Program-made: the position numbers and the translations under genes
Shown here: one piece after another, positions 8,386 through 17,054 of the stretch
Position numbering within the stretch: position 1 is the first letter of the stretch
Layout: every line of letters begins with the position of its first letter
Assembly: GCF_036173105.1 (NCBI RefSeq)
Contig: NZ_CP108053.1
Coordinates: 3,286,001-3,350,000 of the forward strand
Length of the DNA: 64,000 nucleotides
From: Streptomyces sp. NBC_00287
GTDB taxonomy: Bacteria > Actinomycetota > Actinomycetes > Streptomycetales > Streptomycetaceae
Direction: 5' to 3'
The notes under the pieces: generated by a model
Told to the model about the DNA's origin: nothing
Database searches by the model: none
The model's input: the letters and a program-made list of their open reading frames with translations, nothing else

Positions 8386-10857
8386 TCAGTCTCCCGCCAC
8401 TCGCAGCTCCCGGCCCTCGCCCACGACGGCCAACGCCCCGTCCTCGTCCGTCCGCAGCACCGCCGCCCCCTGCGCCCGCAGCGCCGCGACCGTACCGGGA
8501 GCCGGATGGCCATACGGGTTGCCCTCACCGCAGGAGATCAGCGCCAGCCGCGGGGCCGCCCTGCGTATCAGCTCCGGATCCTGGTAGGCCGAACCATGGT
8601 GGGCGACCTTCAGCACATCCACCCCGCCCAGCAGCCCACCCGCCGGCGACCTCAGCAGGGCCCGCTGGGCCGGAGGTTCGAGATCCCCGAGCAGCAGAAT
8701 CCGCAACCCCGCCACCTCCGCGAGCATCGTGACGCTGGCGTCGTTCGGCCCTTCCGGTTCCGCCAGCGGCCTCGGCGGCGGCCACAGCACCTCCCAGGAC
8801 AGCTCCCCGGTGCGCCGCCGCTCCCCGGCCATGGCGCGCGTCACCGGAACCCCCCGCGTCGCGGCCTGTCTCCGTACGAACTCCACCTGCTCCACCGGCT
8901 CCTCGTGACCGGTCGTCTCGATCGTCCCCACGGCCCGGCCGCGCAGCACCCCGGGCAGGCCCGCCACATGGTCGGCGTGGAAGTGGGTCAGCACGACCAG
9001 CGGGATCCGGGTGATGCCCAGCGTGCGCAGACAGTGGTCGACGAGCTCCGGGTCGGGTCCGGCGTCCACGACCACCCCGGTGCCCTCACCGGCCGCGAGC
9101 ACCGCCGCGTCCCCCTGTCCCACATCGCACATGACCAGCCGCCAGCCCGGCGGTGGCCAGCCGCTGATCACCCTCACCAGCGGCGGCGGCTGCACCACGG
9201 CCAGCACCAGCAGCACCGCACCGGCCCCGCACCACCAGGGGTGCCGCCACAAGCGTCGGCCGACCAGCAGCGCGGCCACGGTGACAAGGAGCAGCAGCCC
9301 CGCCCCGGCCCAGCTGCCCGGCCAGTCGATCCCCGCACCGGGCAGCGCCGCCCCGGTCCTGGCGATGTCCGCGATCCACCCGGCGGGCCAACTCGCGCAC
9401 CACGCCAGCAGTTTGGCCACGGGCATCGCCACCGGGGCCGTCGCCAGCGCCGCGAAGCCGAGCACGGTGGCCGGCGCGAGCGCGAACTCCGCCAGCAGAT
9501 TGCACGGCACCGCCACCAGGCTCACCCGCGCCGACAGCACCACCACGACCGGCGCGCACACCACCTGAGCGGCCGCCGCTGCCGCCACCGCCTCCGCCCA
9601 CCGCGGACCGAGCCCGCGCCGCCGCAACGCGGCACTCCAGCGCGGTGCCAGCATCAGCAGCGCCCCGGTGGCCAGGACCGAGAGCAGGAAGCCGTAACTG
9701 CGGGCCAGCCATGGGGCGAAGAGCACCAGGAGCAGGACGGCCGTGGCCAGCGCGGGCACCAGGGAACGGCGGCGCCCGGTCGCCAGGGCGAGCAGGACCA
9801 CGGCCCCGCAGGCCGCGGCCCGCAGCACACTCGGGTCCGGTCGGCACACGACCACGAAGGCGAGCGTGAGCGCCCCTCCGCACAGCGCGGTCGTCCGCAG
9901 GGACAGCCCGAGCCGGGGCGCGAGACCACGGCGTTCGACGAGCTGAGCCGTGCCCGGCGGCCCGATGAGCAGCACCAGGATGATCGTGAGGTTGCTCCCG
10001 GAGACCGCCAGCGTGTGCGCGAGATCGGTCTCCTTGAAGGCCTCGTCCAGCTCCGGTGTGATCCGCGAGGTGTCACCGACGACCAGGCCCGGCAACAGCG
10101 CCCGCGCGTCCGCCGGCAGTCCGTCGGTCGCCTCCCGCAACCCTGCCCGCAGCCGCCCGGCGAGCCGCTGCGCCGCCGACGCCGGCTCCACAACCCGTGG
10201 CGCCGCCTCGCCCCGCACCCGCAGCACGGCCGCGATCCGGTCCCCGCCCGTCAGCGGGGGCGCCAGTCTCGCGCCGCTCACCCGCAGCCGGGTGGACGGC
10301 AGCAGCCCGAGCCAGGGCGACCCTCCGGACGCCTCCACGACCATCAGCACCGGCGTCCGCGTCACCGCCACCGCCCCGCCCTCGGCCTCCACCCTTCGCA
10401 CCTCGGCGTTGATCAGCACGGCGGTCGGGGTCGTCCGGTCCCCTCTGACCCGGGGGCGGGTCAGCCGGGGGTCCGAGGTGAGCTCCACCTCCGCGGTCAC
10501 GGTGGCGTACTGCCGCGCCAGCTCCGGCACCGGACCGCGCCGCAGGTCGGCGCCGTGCAGCCCGGCCGAGGCGGCGCCCGCGGCCACACAGAGCAGAACG
10601 GCGGCGACCGGCACCCGCGGCCGGGCGAGCCGCCGGACCCACAGGAGCGCGACCCCCAGACCCAGGGCCACCGCCACGACCGCGACGCCCCATCCGGCCG
10701 GTGCGTTCAGTGTCAACGCCGCCGTCGCCCAGGCCGCCAGCGCCGGCGGTACGAGTCGAAGATCCGTCGGTCCTTCCTGCCGCGGGTGGGACGCACCGAG
10801 CCGTTTTCCGGAGGCCGCGTGCACCTCGGGGCGCACGGAGCCGGGGGCGCCCGTCAT
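8386..10857 (-). CDS. comEC: ComEC/Rec2-type DNA channel protein with MBL-fold domain
   Basis: An 823-residue polytopic membrane protein. The N-terminal third has membrane segments and the DUF4131-like/OB region. The central ComEC domain carries many hydrophobic segments and the motif LAHTLAVSGSNLTIILVLL. The C-terminal metallo-beta-lactamase domain starts near residue 570 and has the metal motif LTHFHADHVAG near residue 620. In naturally competent bacteria ComEC carries single-stranded DNA across the membrane. Streptomyces are not known to be naturally competent, so the role here is open. The ATG overlaps the comEA stop as ATGA. Confidence 0.93.
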   Translation of the reverse strand: MTGAPGSVRPEVHAASGKRLGASHPRQEGPTDLRLVPPALAAWATAALTLNAPAGWGVAVVAVALGLGVALLWVRRLARPRVPVAAVLLCVAAGAASAGLHGADLRRGPVPELARQYATVTAEVELTSDPRLTRPRVRGDRTTPTAVLINAEVRRVEAEGGAVAVTRTPVLMVVEASGGSPWLGLLPSTRLRVSGARLAPPLTGGDRIAAVLRVRGEAAPRVVEPASAAQRLAGRLRAGLREATDGLPADARALLPGLVVGDTSRITPELDEAFKETDLAHTLAVSGSNLTIILVLLIGPPGTAQLVERRGLAPRLGLSLRTTALCGGALTLAFVVVCRPDPSVLRAAACGAVVLLALATGRRRSLVPALATAVLLLVLFAPWLARSYGFLLSVLATGALLMLAPRWSAALRRRGLGPRWAEAVAAAAAAQVVCAPVVVVLSARVSLVAVPCNLLAEFALAPATVLGFAALATAPVAMPVAKLLAWCASWPAGWIADIARTGAALPGAGIDWPGSWAGAGLLLLVTVAALLVGRRLWRHPWWCGAGAVLLVLAVVQPPPLVRVISGWPPPGWRLVMCDVGQGDAAVLAAGEGTGVVVDAGPDPELVDHCLRTLGITRIPLVVLTHFHADHVAGLPGVLRGRAVGTIETTGHEEPVEQVEFVRRQAATRGVPVTRAMAGERRRTGELSWEVLWPPPRPLAEPEGPNDASVTMLAEVAGLRILLLGDLEPPAQRALLRSPAGGLLGGVDVLKVAHHGSAYQDPELIRRAAPRLALISCGEGNPYGHPAPGTVAALRAQGAAVLRTDEDGALAVVGEGRELRVAGD

Positions 10858-11825
10858 GGCCGTACGAGATTTCGCAGGTCGGCGAAGCGGCGCTCGCCGA
10901 TGCCATTGACCTCGCGCAGCTCCTCCACGGAGCGGAAACCGCCGGTGCGGGTGCGGTGGTCGATGATGTGCTGCGCCAGGACCGGTCCGACGCCGGGCAG
11001 GGTGTCGAGCTGCTCGGCCGTGGCCGTGTTGAGGGAGACCGGGGCGGTGGACGCCGCTCCCGCCGGGCCCGGCACCGGGGCACCGCCTGGCACCGGCGCG
11101 GGCGCACCGACGACGACCTGCTCACCGTCGACTAGAAAGCGCGCCCGGTTCAGCCCTGCCGTACTCGTCCCGGGCCGCACCCCGCCGGCCGCACGCAACG
11201 CGTCGTCGACCCGGGAACCCTGGGGCAGCCTATGGATCCCCGGTTCCCGCACCTTGCCACTGACGTCCACCACGATCTGGGCACCGGCCAAAGCACCAGC
11301 CGACGCCCCGGCCGACGCGCTCGCCGGCCCTACCCCCGGCTCCGCGCTCGCCTCCCCCTCTCCATAAGAGGCCGCCCCCACCACCTCAGGCGCCCGCACA
11401 TCCTGCGTCCGCCCCGTCCAGAAGTGCTGCACCGCAAACCCCGCCGCGACGACCAGCACCACAGCGAGCGCCACCACACTCCGCCGCTCAAGTCCGCACC
11501 GCTCCTGCATCCACAACGGCAGCCGCTCCCGCAGTGCGAGCCCGGCCCGCCCCCGCCAGTCCTCAGCCGCGACGGCAAGGGGCGCACCCGGATCCAGGCC
11601 CGCGTCCTCCTCCGGCGGGGGTCCCTTCCCCGACTCCCGTTCCTCCACCGCTCGTTCGCCGAAGAGCACCTCCGCACGTCGGCGGAGCTCCTCGGCCGAG
11701 GCATGGCGGTGCCGGGCCCGGCCGCGCGGGTACGGACGGCGGTGACGTGTGCGGACATCGGAGCGGGGTCCGCGACCGGGCCCACTGGCCGCGGCGGCGG
11801 TGCGTGTACGTGATCGAAGTGCCAT
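10854..11825 (-). CDS. comEA: ComEA-type helix-hairpin-helix DNA-binding protein
   Basis: About 323 residues: an Arg-rich cytoplasmic N-terminus, one membrane segment (RRSVVALAVVLVVAAGFAVQ), a low-complexity Ala/Gly/Ser linker, an SLBB-like domain (IVVDVSGKVREPGIHRLPQG) and a C-terminal helix-hairpin-helix pair (SLNTATAEQLDTLPGVGPVL, EELREVNGIGERRFADL). This is the competence DNA receptor layout. The start is uncertain: ATG at 11825 (MALRSRTR) or GTG at 11843; neither has a strong SD. The unusually long cytoplasmic N-terminus compared with Bacillus ComEA is typical of actinobacteria. It heads the run comEA-comEC-NAT-ORF-holA. Confidence 0.9.
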   Translation of the reverse strand: MALRSRTRTAAAASGPGRGPRSDVRTRHRRPYPRGRARHRHASAEELRRRAEVLFGERAVEERESGKGPPPEEDAGLDPGAPLAVAAEDWRGRAGLALRERLPLWMQERCGLERRSVVALAVVLVVAAGFAVQHFWTGRTQDVRAPEVVGAASYGEGEASAEPGVGPASASAGASAGALAGAQIVVDVSGKVREPGIHRLPQGSRVDDALRAAGGVRPGTSTAGLNRARFLVDGEQVVVGAPAPVPGGAPVPGPAGAASTAPVSLNTATAEQLDTLPGVGPVLAQHIIDHRTRTGGFRSVEELREVNGIGERRFADLRNLVRP

Positions 11826-11956
11826 GCCCCGAGGATGGGACACCTCGGAAATCCGCGATGATCTTGCTCAATTCCCGGGGACGACCGCCCGGTTGTGGAT
11901 AACTCCGCCACCCACATGAGTGAGCACCCAAAGGACACGCCCCGAGTGCGGGACGC

Positions 11957-12802
11957 TCACCGAGGCGAGACCACAACTCCCAGCAACCCAGGCCCCGTGT
12001 GCGCCCCGATCACCGCGCCCACCTCGCTCACATGCAGATCCGCCAGACCCCGCACCCGCGTCCGCAACCGGTCCGCCAGCGCCGACGCCCGGTCGGGGGC
12101 GGCGAGATGGTGCACGGCGATGTCGACCTGTGCGCTGCCGGCCCGGTCCGCGGCGATCTCCTCCAGACGGGCGATGGCCTTCGACGCCGTCCGCACCTTC
12201 TCCAGGGGTTCGATACGGCCGCCGTTGAGTCGCAGCAGCGGCTTCACCGCGAGCGCCGAGCCGAGCAGTGCCTGGGCCGCTCCGATTCGGCCACCTCGGC
12301 GCAGATAGTCGAGGGTGTCGACGTAGAAGTAGGCGGAGGTGCCCGCCGCCCGCTTCTCGGCGGCCGTGACGGCCTCGTCGACCGTGCCGCCCGTCTCCGC
12401 GACCTCCGCCGCGGCAAGCGCGCAGAAGCCGAGGGCCATCGCGATCATTCCGGTGTCCACCACCCGCACCGGCACCGGTGCCTCACGCGCGGCGAGCACC
12501 GCGGCGTCGTAGGTACCGGACAGCTCGGCGGACAGGTGCAGCGAAACGATTCCGGTCGCGCCGGACTCCGCGACCTCGCGATAGGTCTGCGCGAACTGCT
12601 CCGGGCTGGGGCGCGAGGTCGTGACCGGGCGCCGTTTCTGCAGTGCCTGGGCCAGGGAACGGGTCGAGATCTCGGTGCCCTCCTCCAGCGCCTGGTCACC
12701 GAGGACCACGGTCAGGGGCACCGCCGTGATGCCGTGGCGCTCCATCGTCCGCGGCGGCAGGTAGGCCGTTGAATCGGTGACGATCGCGACATGGCGGGAC
12801 AT
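11957..12802 (-). CDS. DegV family fatty-acid-binding protein
   Basis: A 281-residue DegV/FakB-type protein: VAIVTDSTAYLPP at the N-terminus, the TSRPSPEQFAQTY motif, a SLHLSAELSGTYDAAVLAA block and the C-terminal EVGAVIGAHTGPGLLG. DegV proteins bind a fatty acid, and FakB members present it to the kinase FakA. No FakA-like DAK gene is in the window, so only lipid binding can be proposed. It starts with ATG at 12802 and the SD is weak. It is separated from comEA by 131 bases and is probably its own unit. Confidence 0.92.
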   Translation of the reverse strand: MSRHVAIVTDSTAYLPPRTMERHGITAVPLTVVLGDQALEEGTEISTRSLAQALQKRRPVTTSRPSPEQFAQTYREVAESGATGIVSLHLSAELSGTYDAAVLAAREAPVPVRVVDTGMIAMALGFCALAAAEVAETGGTVDEAVTAAEKRAAGTSAYFYVDTLDYLRRGGRIGAAQALLGSALAVKPLLRLNGGRIEPLEKVRTASKAIARLEEIAADRAGSAQVDIAVHHLAAPDRASALADRLRTRVRGLADLHVSEVGAVIGAHTGPGLLGVVVSPR

Positions 12803-12874
12803 GAACTGGAGGTTACCTGGCGTAGCGCCCGGGCGGCAGCCCGGCCCCGCTCACCCTGGAGGGCTGTGGCCGGA

Positions 12875-13612
12875 TCAAGTGGTGCTCTCGGGGCGGGGCT
12901 TCTTCTGCCAGGGGTAGGCCGGACGCGGGTCGGGCGGGGTGATGGCCGGTCTCGTCGGCTCCTCGGCCGTCTGCCGCTGGGGTGTGTCCGGCCAGGTCTG
13001 CTGCGCGGCCGGCGCTTCGGCGGCCGGTGCCTCGGGCCACGGCGGCGGCGTGGTGGCGGGCGGCTCCTCGGTCGTCCAGTGCCGCAGGGCACCGGACTCC
13101 ACGTCGATCTGGGCGCTCAGCGAGTCCAGGTCGTCGTCCGCGAAGCGGCGGGCCCGGTCGCGGGCCGCCCAGCGCAGCGAGTCCGCCGACTTGACGATGC
13201 GCTCGGTGCGCTCGCGCAGTCCGGGCAGCCGCTCGGCGAGGGTCCCCCGGTCCGGCTCGCTCTCCAGGCGCCGTAGCTCGCCGTCCAGTTCATGACCGTG
13301 GGCGCTGAGCCGCTCGAAGAGGCCGAGGGACTCCTTCAGGGACTCGTCCTCGGCCACGCCCGCGTGCAGCGCGTCCTGGGTGGCGCGCATCGAGGTGCGC
13401 AGTTTCAGCCGCAGCTGGGCCAGCTCGCTCGCCGGGCCGATCTGGGCGAAGGACTTGGCGCGCAGGGTGTGGTCCTCGACCGTGCGGCGGGCCTGGGTGA
13501 GCGTGCGGTCCACTCCGCGCTTGGCGGCGCCGACCGCCTTCACCGTGGCGTACGCGCCGAGCACCACAAGGAGCACGAAGAGCAGGGCCACGACTGCGAT
13601 CACTGCTTCCAC
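12875..13612 (-). CDS. Membrane-anchored coiled-coil protein of unknown function
   Basis: A 245-residue protein with an N-terminal membrane segment (VIAVVALLFVLLVVLGAYATV), then an Arg/Lys/Glu-rich helical region of about 130 residues with heptad character (QARRTVEDHTLRAKSF, RLERLSAHGHEL-like stretches), and a Pro-rich C-terminal tail. I recognise no catalytic motif. The frame is open seven codons further, but the GTG at 13612 has a perfect AGGAGG seven to nine bases upstream and fixes the start. It is likely a cytoplasmic-facing or extracytoplasmic coiled coil anchored in the membrane; topology cannot be decided. It lies between leuS and the DegV gene on the same strand. Confidence 0.8.
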   Translation of the reverse strand: MEAVIAVVALLFVLLVVLGAYATVKAVGAAKRGVDRTLTQARRTVEDHTLRAKSFAQIGPASELAQLRLKLRTSMRATQDALHAGVAEDESLKESLGLFERLSAHGHELDGELRRLESEPDRGTLAERLPGLRERTERIVKSADSLRWAARDRARRFADDDLDSLSAQIDVESGALRHWTTEEPPATTPPPWPEAPAAEAPAAQQTWPDTPQRQTAEEPTRPAITPPDPRPAYPWQKKPRPESTT

Positions 13613-13730
13613 GACGCTCCTCCTCGGTTCCACGACAGCATTCGCCGCTGCTCTCCACGGTAAACGCAGCGAGCAGGCCCGGAGTTCCAGCAGAACCCCG
13701 AACCTGCCCGTACCGAACCCTTAGGGGGCC

Positions 13731-16607
13731 TTACGCGGTAACGATGTTCACCAGCTTCGGCGCCCGCACGATCACCTTGCGGATCCCGGCCCCGTCCAGC
13801 GCCGCCACGACCTTCTCGTCGGCCAGCGCCACCTTCTCCAGCTCCTCCTCGGAGATGGACGGCGCGACCTCCAGACGGGCCTTGACCTTGCCCTTGATCT
13901 GCACCACGCAGGTCACCGTCTCGTCGACGACATACGCCGGATCGGCCACCGGGAAGTCCCGGTGCACCACCGAGTCCTCGTGCCCCAGCTTGCGCCACAG
14001 CTCCTCGGCGATGTGCGGGGCCAGCGGAGCCACCAGCAGCACCAGCGCCTCGGCGACGGAACGCGGTACCGCCCCGCCCGCCTTGGTCAGGTGGTTGTTC
14101 AGCTCGGTGACCTTGGCGATCGCGGTGTTGAACCGCATGCCCTCCAGGTCACCGCGCACTCCGTCGATCGCCTTGTGCAGCGCCCGCAGGGTGTCCTCGT
14201 CGGGCTCGGCATCCACGACGGTCACCGCACCGGAGTTCTCGTCCACGACATTGCGCCACAGCCGCTGCAGCAGCCGGAACTGGCCCACCACCGCGCGCGT
14301 GTCCCACGGCCGCGAGACGTCCAGCGGGCCCATCGCCATCTCGTACAGGCGCAGGGTGTCGGCGCCGTACTCGGCGCAGATGGCCTCCGGAGTGACCGCG
14401 TTCTTCAGGGACTTGCCCATCTTGCCCAGCAGCCGGGAGACCTTCTCGCCCTGGTAGTAGTACGCGCCGTCGCGCTCCTCCACCTCCAGGGCCGGTACGG
14501 CGATGCCGCGGCTGTCACGGTAGACGTAGGCCTGGATCATGCCCTGGTTGAACAGCTTGTGGAACGGCTCCGCGGAGGAGACGTGTCCCAGGTCGAACAG
14601 GACCTTGGACCAGAAGCGCGCGTACAGCAGGTGCAGCACCGCGTGCTCGGCTCCGCCGACGTACAGGTCGACACCGCCGTGCGGCTGGCCCTCGCGCGGG
14701 CCCATCCAGTACCGCTCGATCTCCGGGTCGACCAGCTTCTCGGAGTTGTGCGGGTCCAGGTAGCGCAGCTCGTACCAGCAGGAACCGGCCCAGTTGGGCA
14801 TGGTGTTGGTCTCGCGGCGGTAGGTGCGCGGACCGGAGCCGTCGCCCAGGTCCAGCGTGACGTTGACCCAGTCCTCGTTGCGCGACAGGGGCGTCTCGGG
14901 CTGGGTGTCCGCGTCGTCCGGGTCGAAGGTGCGCGGGGAGTAGTCCTCGACCTCCGGCAGCTCCAGAGGCAGCATCGACTCGGGCAGCGCATGGGCGATG
15001 CCGTCCTCGTCGTAGACGATCGGGAAGGGCTCGCCCCAGTAGCGCTGGCGGCTGAACAGCCAGTCCCGCAGCCGGAAGTTGACGGTGCCCTCGCCGGTGC
15101 CGGTGCGCTCCAGCCACTCGGTGATACGCGCCTTGGCCTCGACGACGCCCAGGCCGTCCAGGGAGACATCCTCACCGGTGGAGTTGACGATCTTCGCGTC
15201 GTACGAGACGAAGGCCTCGTCCCAGGTGGCGGTGTCCGTGCCGCGGCCGTCGGTCGGCTCGACCACGCAGCGGATCGGCAGTTCGAAGGCGCGCGCGAAC
15301 TCGAAGTCACGGCTGTCGTGCCCCGGTACGGCCATGATCGCGCCGGTGCCGTAGCCCATCAGCACATAGTCGGCGATGAAGACCGGGACCTGCTCGCCGT
15401 TGACCGGGTTGGTGGCGTACGCCCCGATGAAGACGCCGGTCTTGTCCTTGGCCTCGGCCTGGCGCTCGACGTCGGACTTGGAGGCGGCCTGCGCGCGGTA
15501 CGCGGCGACAGCCTCGGCCGGGGTGGCGTGACCGCCGGTCCACACGTCGTGCGTGCCCTCGGGCCACTCCTGCGGGGTGAACTTCTCGACCAGCGGGTGC
15601 TCGGGAGCCAGCACCATGTAGCTCGCGCCGAACAGGGTGTCGGGGCGCGTGGTGAAGACGGTGATGCGCTCGCCGTCGATCGGGAAGTCGACGCGGGCGC
15701 CCTCGGAGCGGCCGATCCAGTTGCGCTGCTGCAGCTTGATGGCCTCGGGCCAGTCCAGCGCGTCCAGGTCGTCCAGCAGCCGGTCGGCGTAGGCGGTGAT
15801 GCGCATGTTCCACTGGCGCAGCTTGGCCTTGAAGACGGGGTAGTTGCCGCGCTCGGAGCGGCCGTCGGCGGTGACCTCCTCGTTGGCCAGCACGGTGCCC
15901 AGGCCCGGGCACCAGTTGACGGGCGCGTCGGAGGCGTAGGCCAGGCGGTACTCGCCCAGGACGTCGGCGCGCTCGGCGGCGCTCAGCTCGTTCCAGGAGC
16001 GCCCGCCGGGCAGCGCGCGCTCACCGCTCTCGAACTGCGCGACCAGCTCCGCGATCGGGCGGGCGGTGCGCGCCTCGTCGTCGTACCAGGAGTTGAAGAT
16101 CTGCAGGAAGATCCACTGGGTCCACTTGTAGTAGTCCGGGTCGATCGTGGCGAACGACCGGCGCTTGTCGTGGCCCAGGCCCAGCCGGCGCAGCTGGGAC
16201 TTCATGTTGTTGATGGCCGCCTCGGTGGTGATCCGAGGGTGCTCGCCGGTCTGTACGGCGTGCTGCTCGGCGGGCAGGCCGAAGGCGTCGAAGCCCAGGG
16301 TGTGCAGGACGTTGTGGCCGGTCATCCGCTGGTAACGGGCGAATACATCGGTGGCGATGTAGCCCAGGGGGTGGCCGACATGCAGGCCCGCACCGGAGGG
16401 GTACGGGAACATGTCCATGATGAACTTCTTGGGCTTGGCGACCAGCGCGGGGTCGCCCGCCAGGTCACCGCTCGGGTTCGGCGCCGCATAGGTGCCGTCG
16501 GCGTCCCAGAAGTCCTGCCAGCGTGCCTCGATGTCCGCGGCCATGGCGGCCGTGTAGCGGTGCGGCGCGGCCACCTCAGCAGCGGCAGCGGGGTTCGTCT
16601 CGCTCAT
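13731..16607 (-). CDS. leuS: Leucyl-tRNA synthetase
   Basis: A 958-residue class Ia synthetase that charges tRNA-Leu. The HIGH-type motif is HVGH in [16 protein letters not shown]. The large CP1 editing domain follows, with [11 protein letters not shown] and [16 protein letters not shown]. The KMSKS loop reads [10 protein letters not shown]-terminal anticodon-binding domain and the LeuRS-specific tail ([26 protein letters not shown]) complete it. The ATG at 16607 has GAGG upstream; an in-frame TTG three codons earlier is less likely. The 165 bases upstream hold a short Leu-rich reading frame and an intrinsic terminator 56 bases before the start, suggesting attenuation by leucyl-tRNA supply. 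Confidence 0.97.
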   Translation of the reverse strand: MSETNPAAAAEVAAPHRYTAAMAADIEARWQDFWDADGTYAAPNPSGDLAGDPALVAKPKKFIMDMFPYPSGAGLHVGHPLGYIATDVFARYQRMTGHNVLHTLGFDAFGLPAEQHAVQTGEHPRITTEAAINNMKSQLRRLGLGHDKRRSFATIDPDYYKWTQWIFLQIFNSWYDDEARTARPIAELVAQFESGERALPGGRSWNELSAAERADVLGEYRLAYASDAPVNWCPGLGTVLANEEVTADGRSERGNYPVFKAKLRQWNMRITAYADRLLDDLDALDWPEAIKLQQRNWIGRSEGARVDFPIDGERITVFTTRPDTLFGASYMVLAPEHPLVEKFTPQEWPEGTHDVWTGGHATPAEAVAAYRAQAASKSDVERQAEAKDKTGVFIGAYATNPVNGEQVPVFIADYVLMGYGTGAIMAVPGHDSRDFEFARAFELPIRCVVEPTDGRGTDTATWDEAFVSYDAKIVNSTGEDVSLDGLGVVEAKARITEWLERTGTGEGTVNFRLRDWLFSRQRYWGEPFPIVYDEDGIAHALPESMLPLELPEVEDYSPRTFDPDDADTQPETPLSRNEDWVNVTLDLGDGSGPRTYRRETNTMPNWAGSCWYELRYLDPHNSEKLVDPEIERYWMGPREGQPHGGVDLYVGGAEHAVLHLLYARFWSKVLFDLGHVSSAEPFHKLFNQGMIQAYVYRDSRGIAVPALEVEERDGAYYYQGEKVSRLLGKMGKSLKNAVTPEAICAEYGADTLRLYEMAMGPLDVSRPWDTRAVVGQFRLLQRLWRNVVDENSGAVTVVDAEPDEDTLRALHKAIDGVRGDLEGMRFNTAIAKVTELNNHLTKAGGAVPRSVAEALVLLVAPLAPHIAEELWRKLGHEDSVVHRDFPVADPAYVVDETVTCVVQIKGKVKARLEVAPSISEEELEKVALADEKVVAALDGAGIRKVIVRAPKLVNIVTA

Positions 16608-16662
16608 GATCCTCAAAGCTCCATCGATCGTCTCTGCCAGCGGCTGCGATTCTCAAGAAACG

Positions 16663-16687
16663 AAAAATCCCCTCGCACAGGAGGGGA
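16663..16687 (-). terminator. Intrinsic terminator in the leuS leader (attenuator candidate)
   Basis: On the minus strand, TCCCCTC and GAGGGGA pair (7 bases, 6-base loop) and are followed directly by TTTTT. It lies between the Leu-codon leader ORF and leuS, 56 bases before the leuS start, so it would stop transcription before the gene unless prevented. Confidence 0.75.
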
Positions 16688-16700
16688 CGCCGCGCCGATT

Positions 16701-16727
16701 CCGGCCACTCGATCCGACGGTGGCCGG
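16701..16727 (-). other. Leader hairpin between Leu-rich ORF and terminator
   Basis: A perfect 8-base stem (CCGGCCAC at 16701 to 16708 with GTGGCCGG at 16720 to 16727, 11-base loop). It starts seven bases after the stop of the leader ORF, where a pause or alternative hairpin of an attenuator would be expected. I did not find a clear mutually exclusive antiterminator by eye. Confidence 0.5.
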
Positions 16728-16733
16728 GGCTGA

Positions 16734-16772
16734 TCAGCGCGGCTCGCTAAGCAGAAGGCGTACGGCACGCAT
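16734..16772 (-). CDS. leuS leader peptide candidate (12 aa, Leu-Leu-Leu)
   Basis: A 12-codon frame encodes MRAVRLLLSEPR and stops with TGA. The three adjacent Leu codons are CTT, CTG, CTT; CTT is rare in such GC-rich genomes, which would sharpen ribosome stalling when leucyl-tRNA is scarce. There is no SD, but a TACCCT hexamer ends six bases before the ATG (16779 to 16784), so the transcript is probably leaderless, as is common in Streptomyces leader ORFs. A hairpin and an intrinsic terminator follow before leuS. The attenuator reading is inferred from this architecture. Confidence 0.6.
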   Translation of the reverse strand: MRAVRLLLSEPR

Positions 16773-17054
16773 GGCGTCAGGGTACCGCAGCCGTCGAGTG
16801 GGTCGCGACGGGCTTCCACGCGCGCGGGTGGGCCGCCTCGGGCATCCCGGAACACCCCCGAGCCGCTTGTGAAGATTCGGAAAAGCTGAACAAGGTTCAA
16901 TTATTACCCGGCGTAAGGGCCCCTAGCAGGACAACACAGGCCCCGCACTGCTCGTTGATAACAACGCAATAACTCAAATGGCGTACTGCTCGGTTTGGAG
17001 CCACTTAGAGTGCGGCAGCGGGACCGCTTTCCCGAACTGCTCGGAGTTGCCCCC
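16773..17054. other. Divergent intergenic region leuS / cytochrome b-like gene
   Basis: This stretch carries the leaderless promoter of the leuS leader at its left end. Towards the right it is unusually A/T-rich for the window (16895 to 16985). A string AAC-N16-CGTACT (16963 to 16987) resembles the SigE-type ECF consensus AAC-N16-CGTCT and could drive the plus-strand gene. No gene is visible on either strand. Confidence 0.35.

Noticed and set aside
8386..11825. Taking comEA/comEC as proof of natural competence.
   Set aside because: No pilus or other competence genes are in the window and the genus is not known to take up DNA this way; reported only as an open question.
16608..17054. T-box riboswitch upstream of leuS.
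   Set aside because: No T-box bulge sequence or stem I architecture is visible; the leader-peptide attenuator explains the terminator better.
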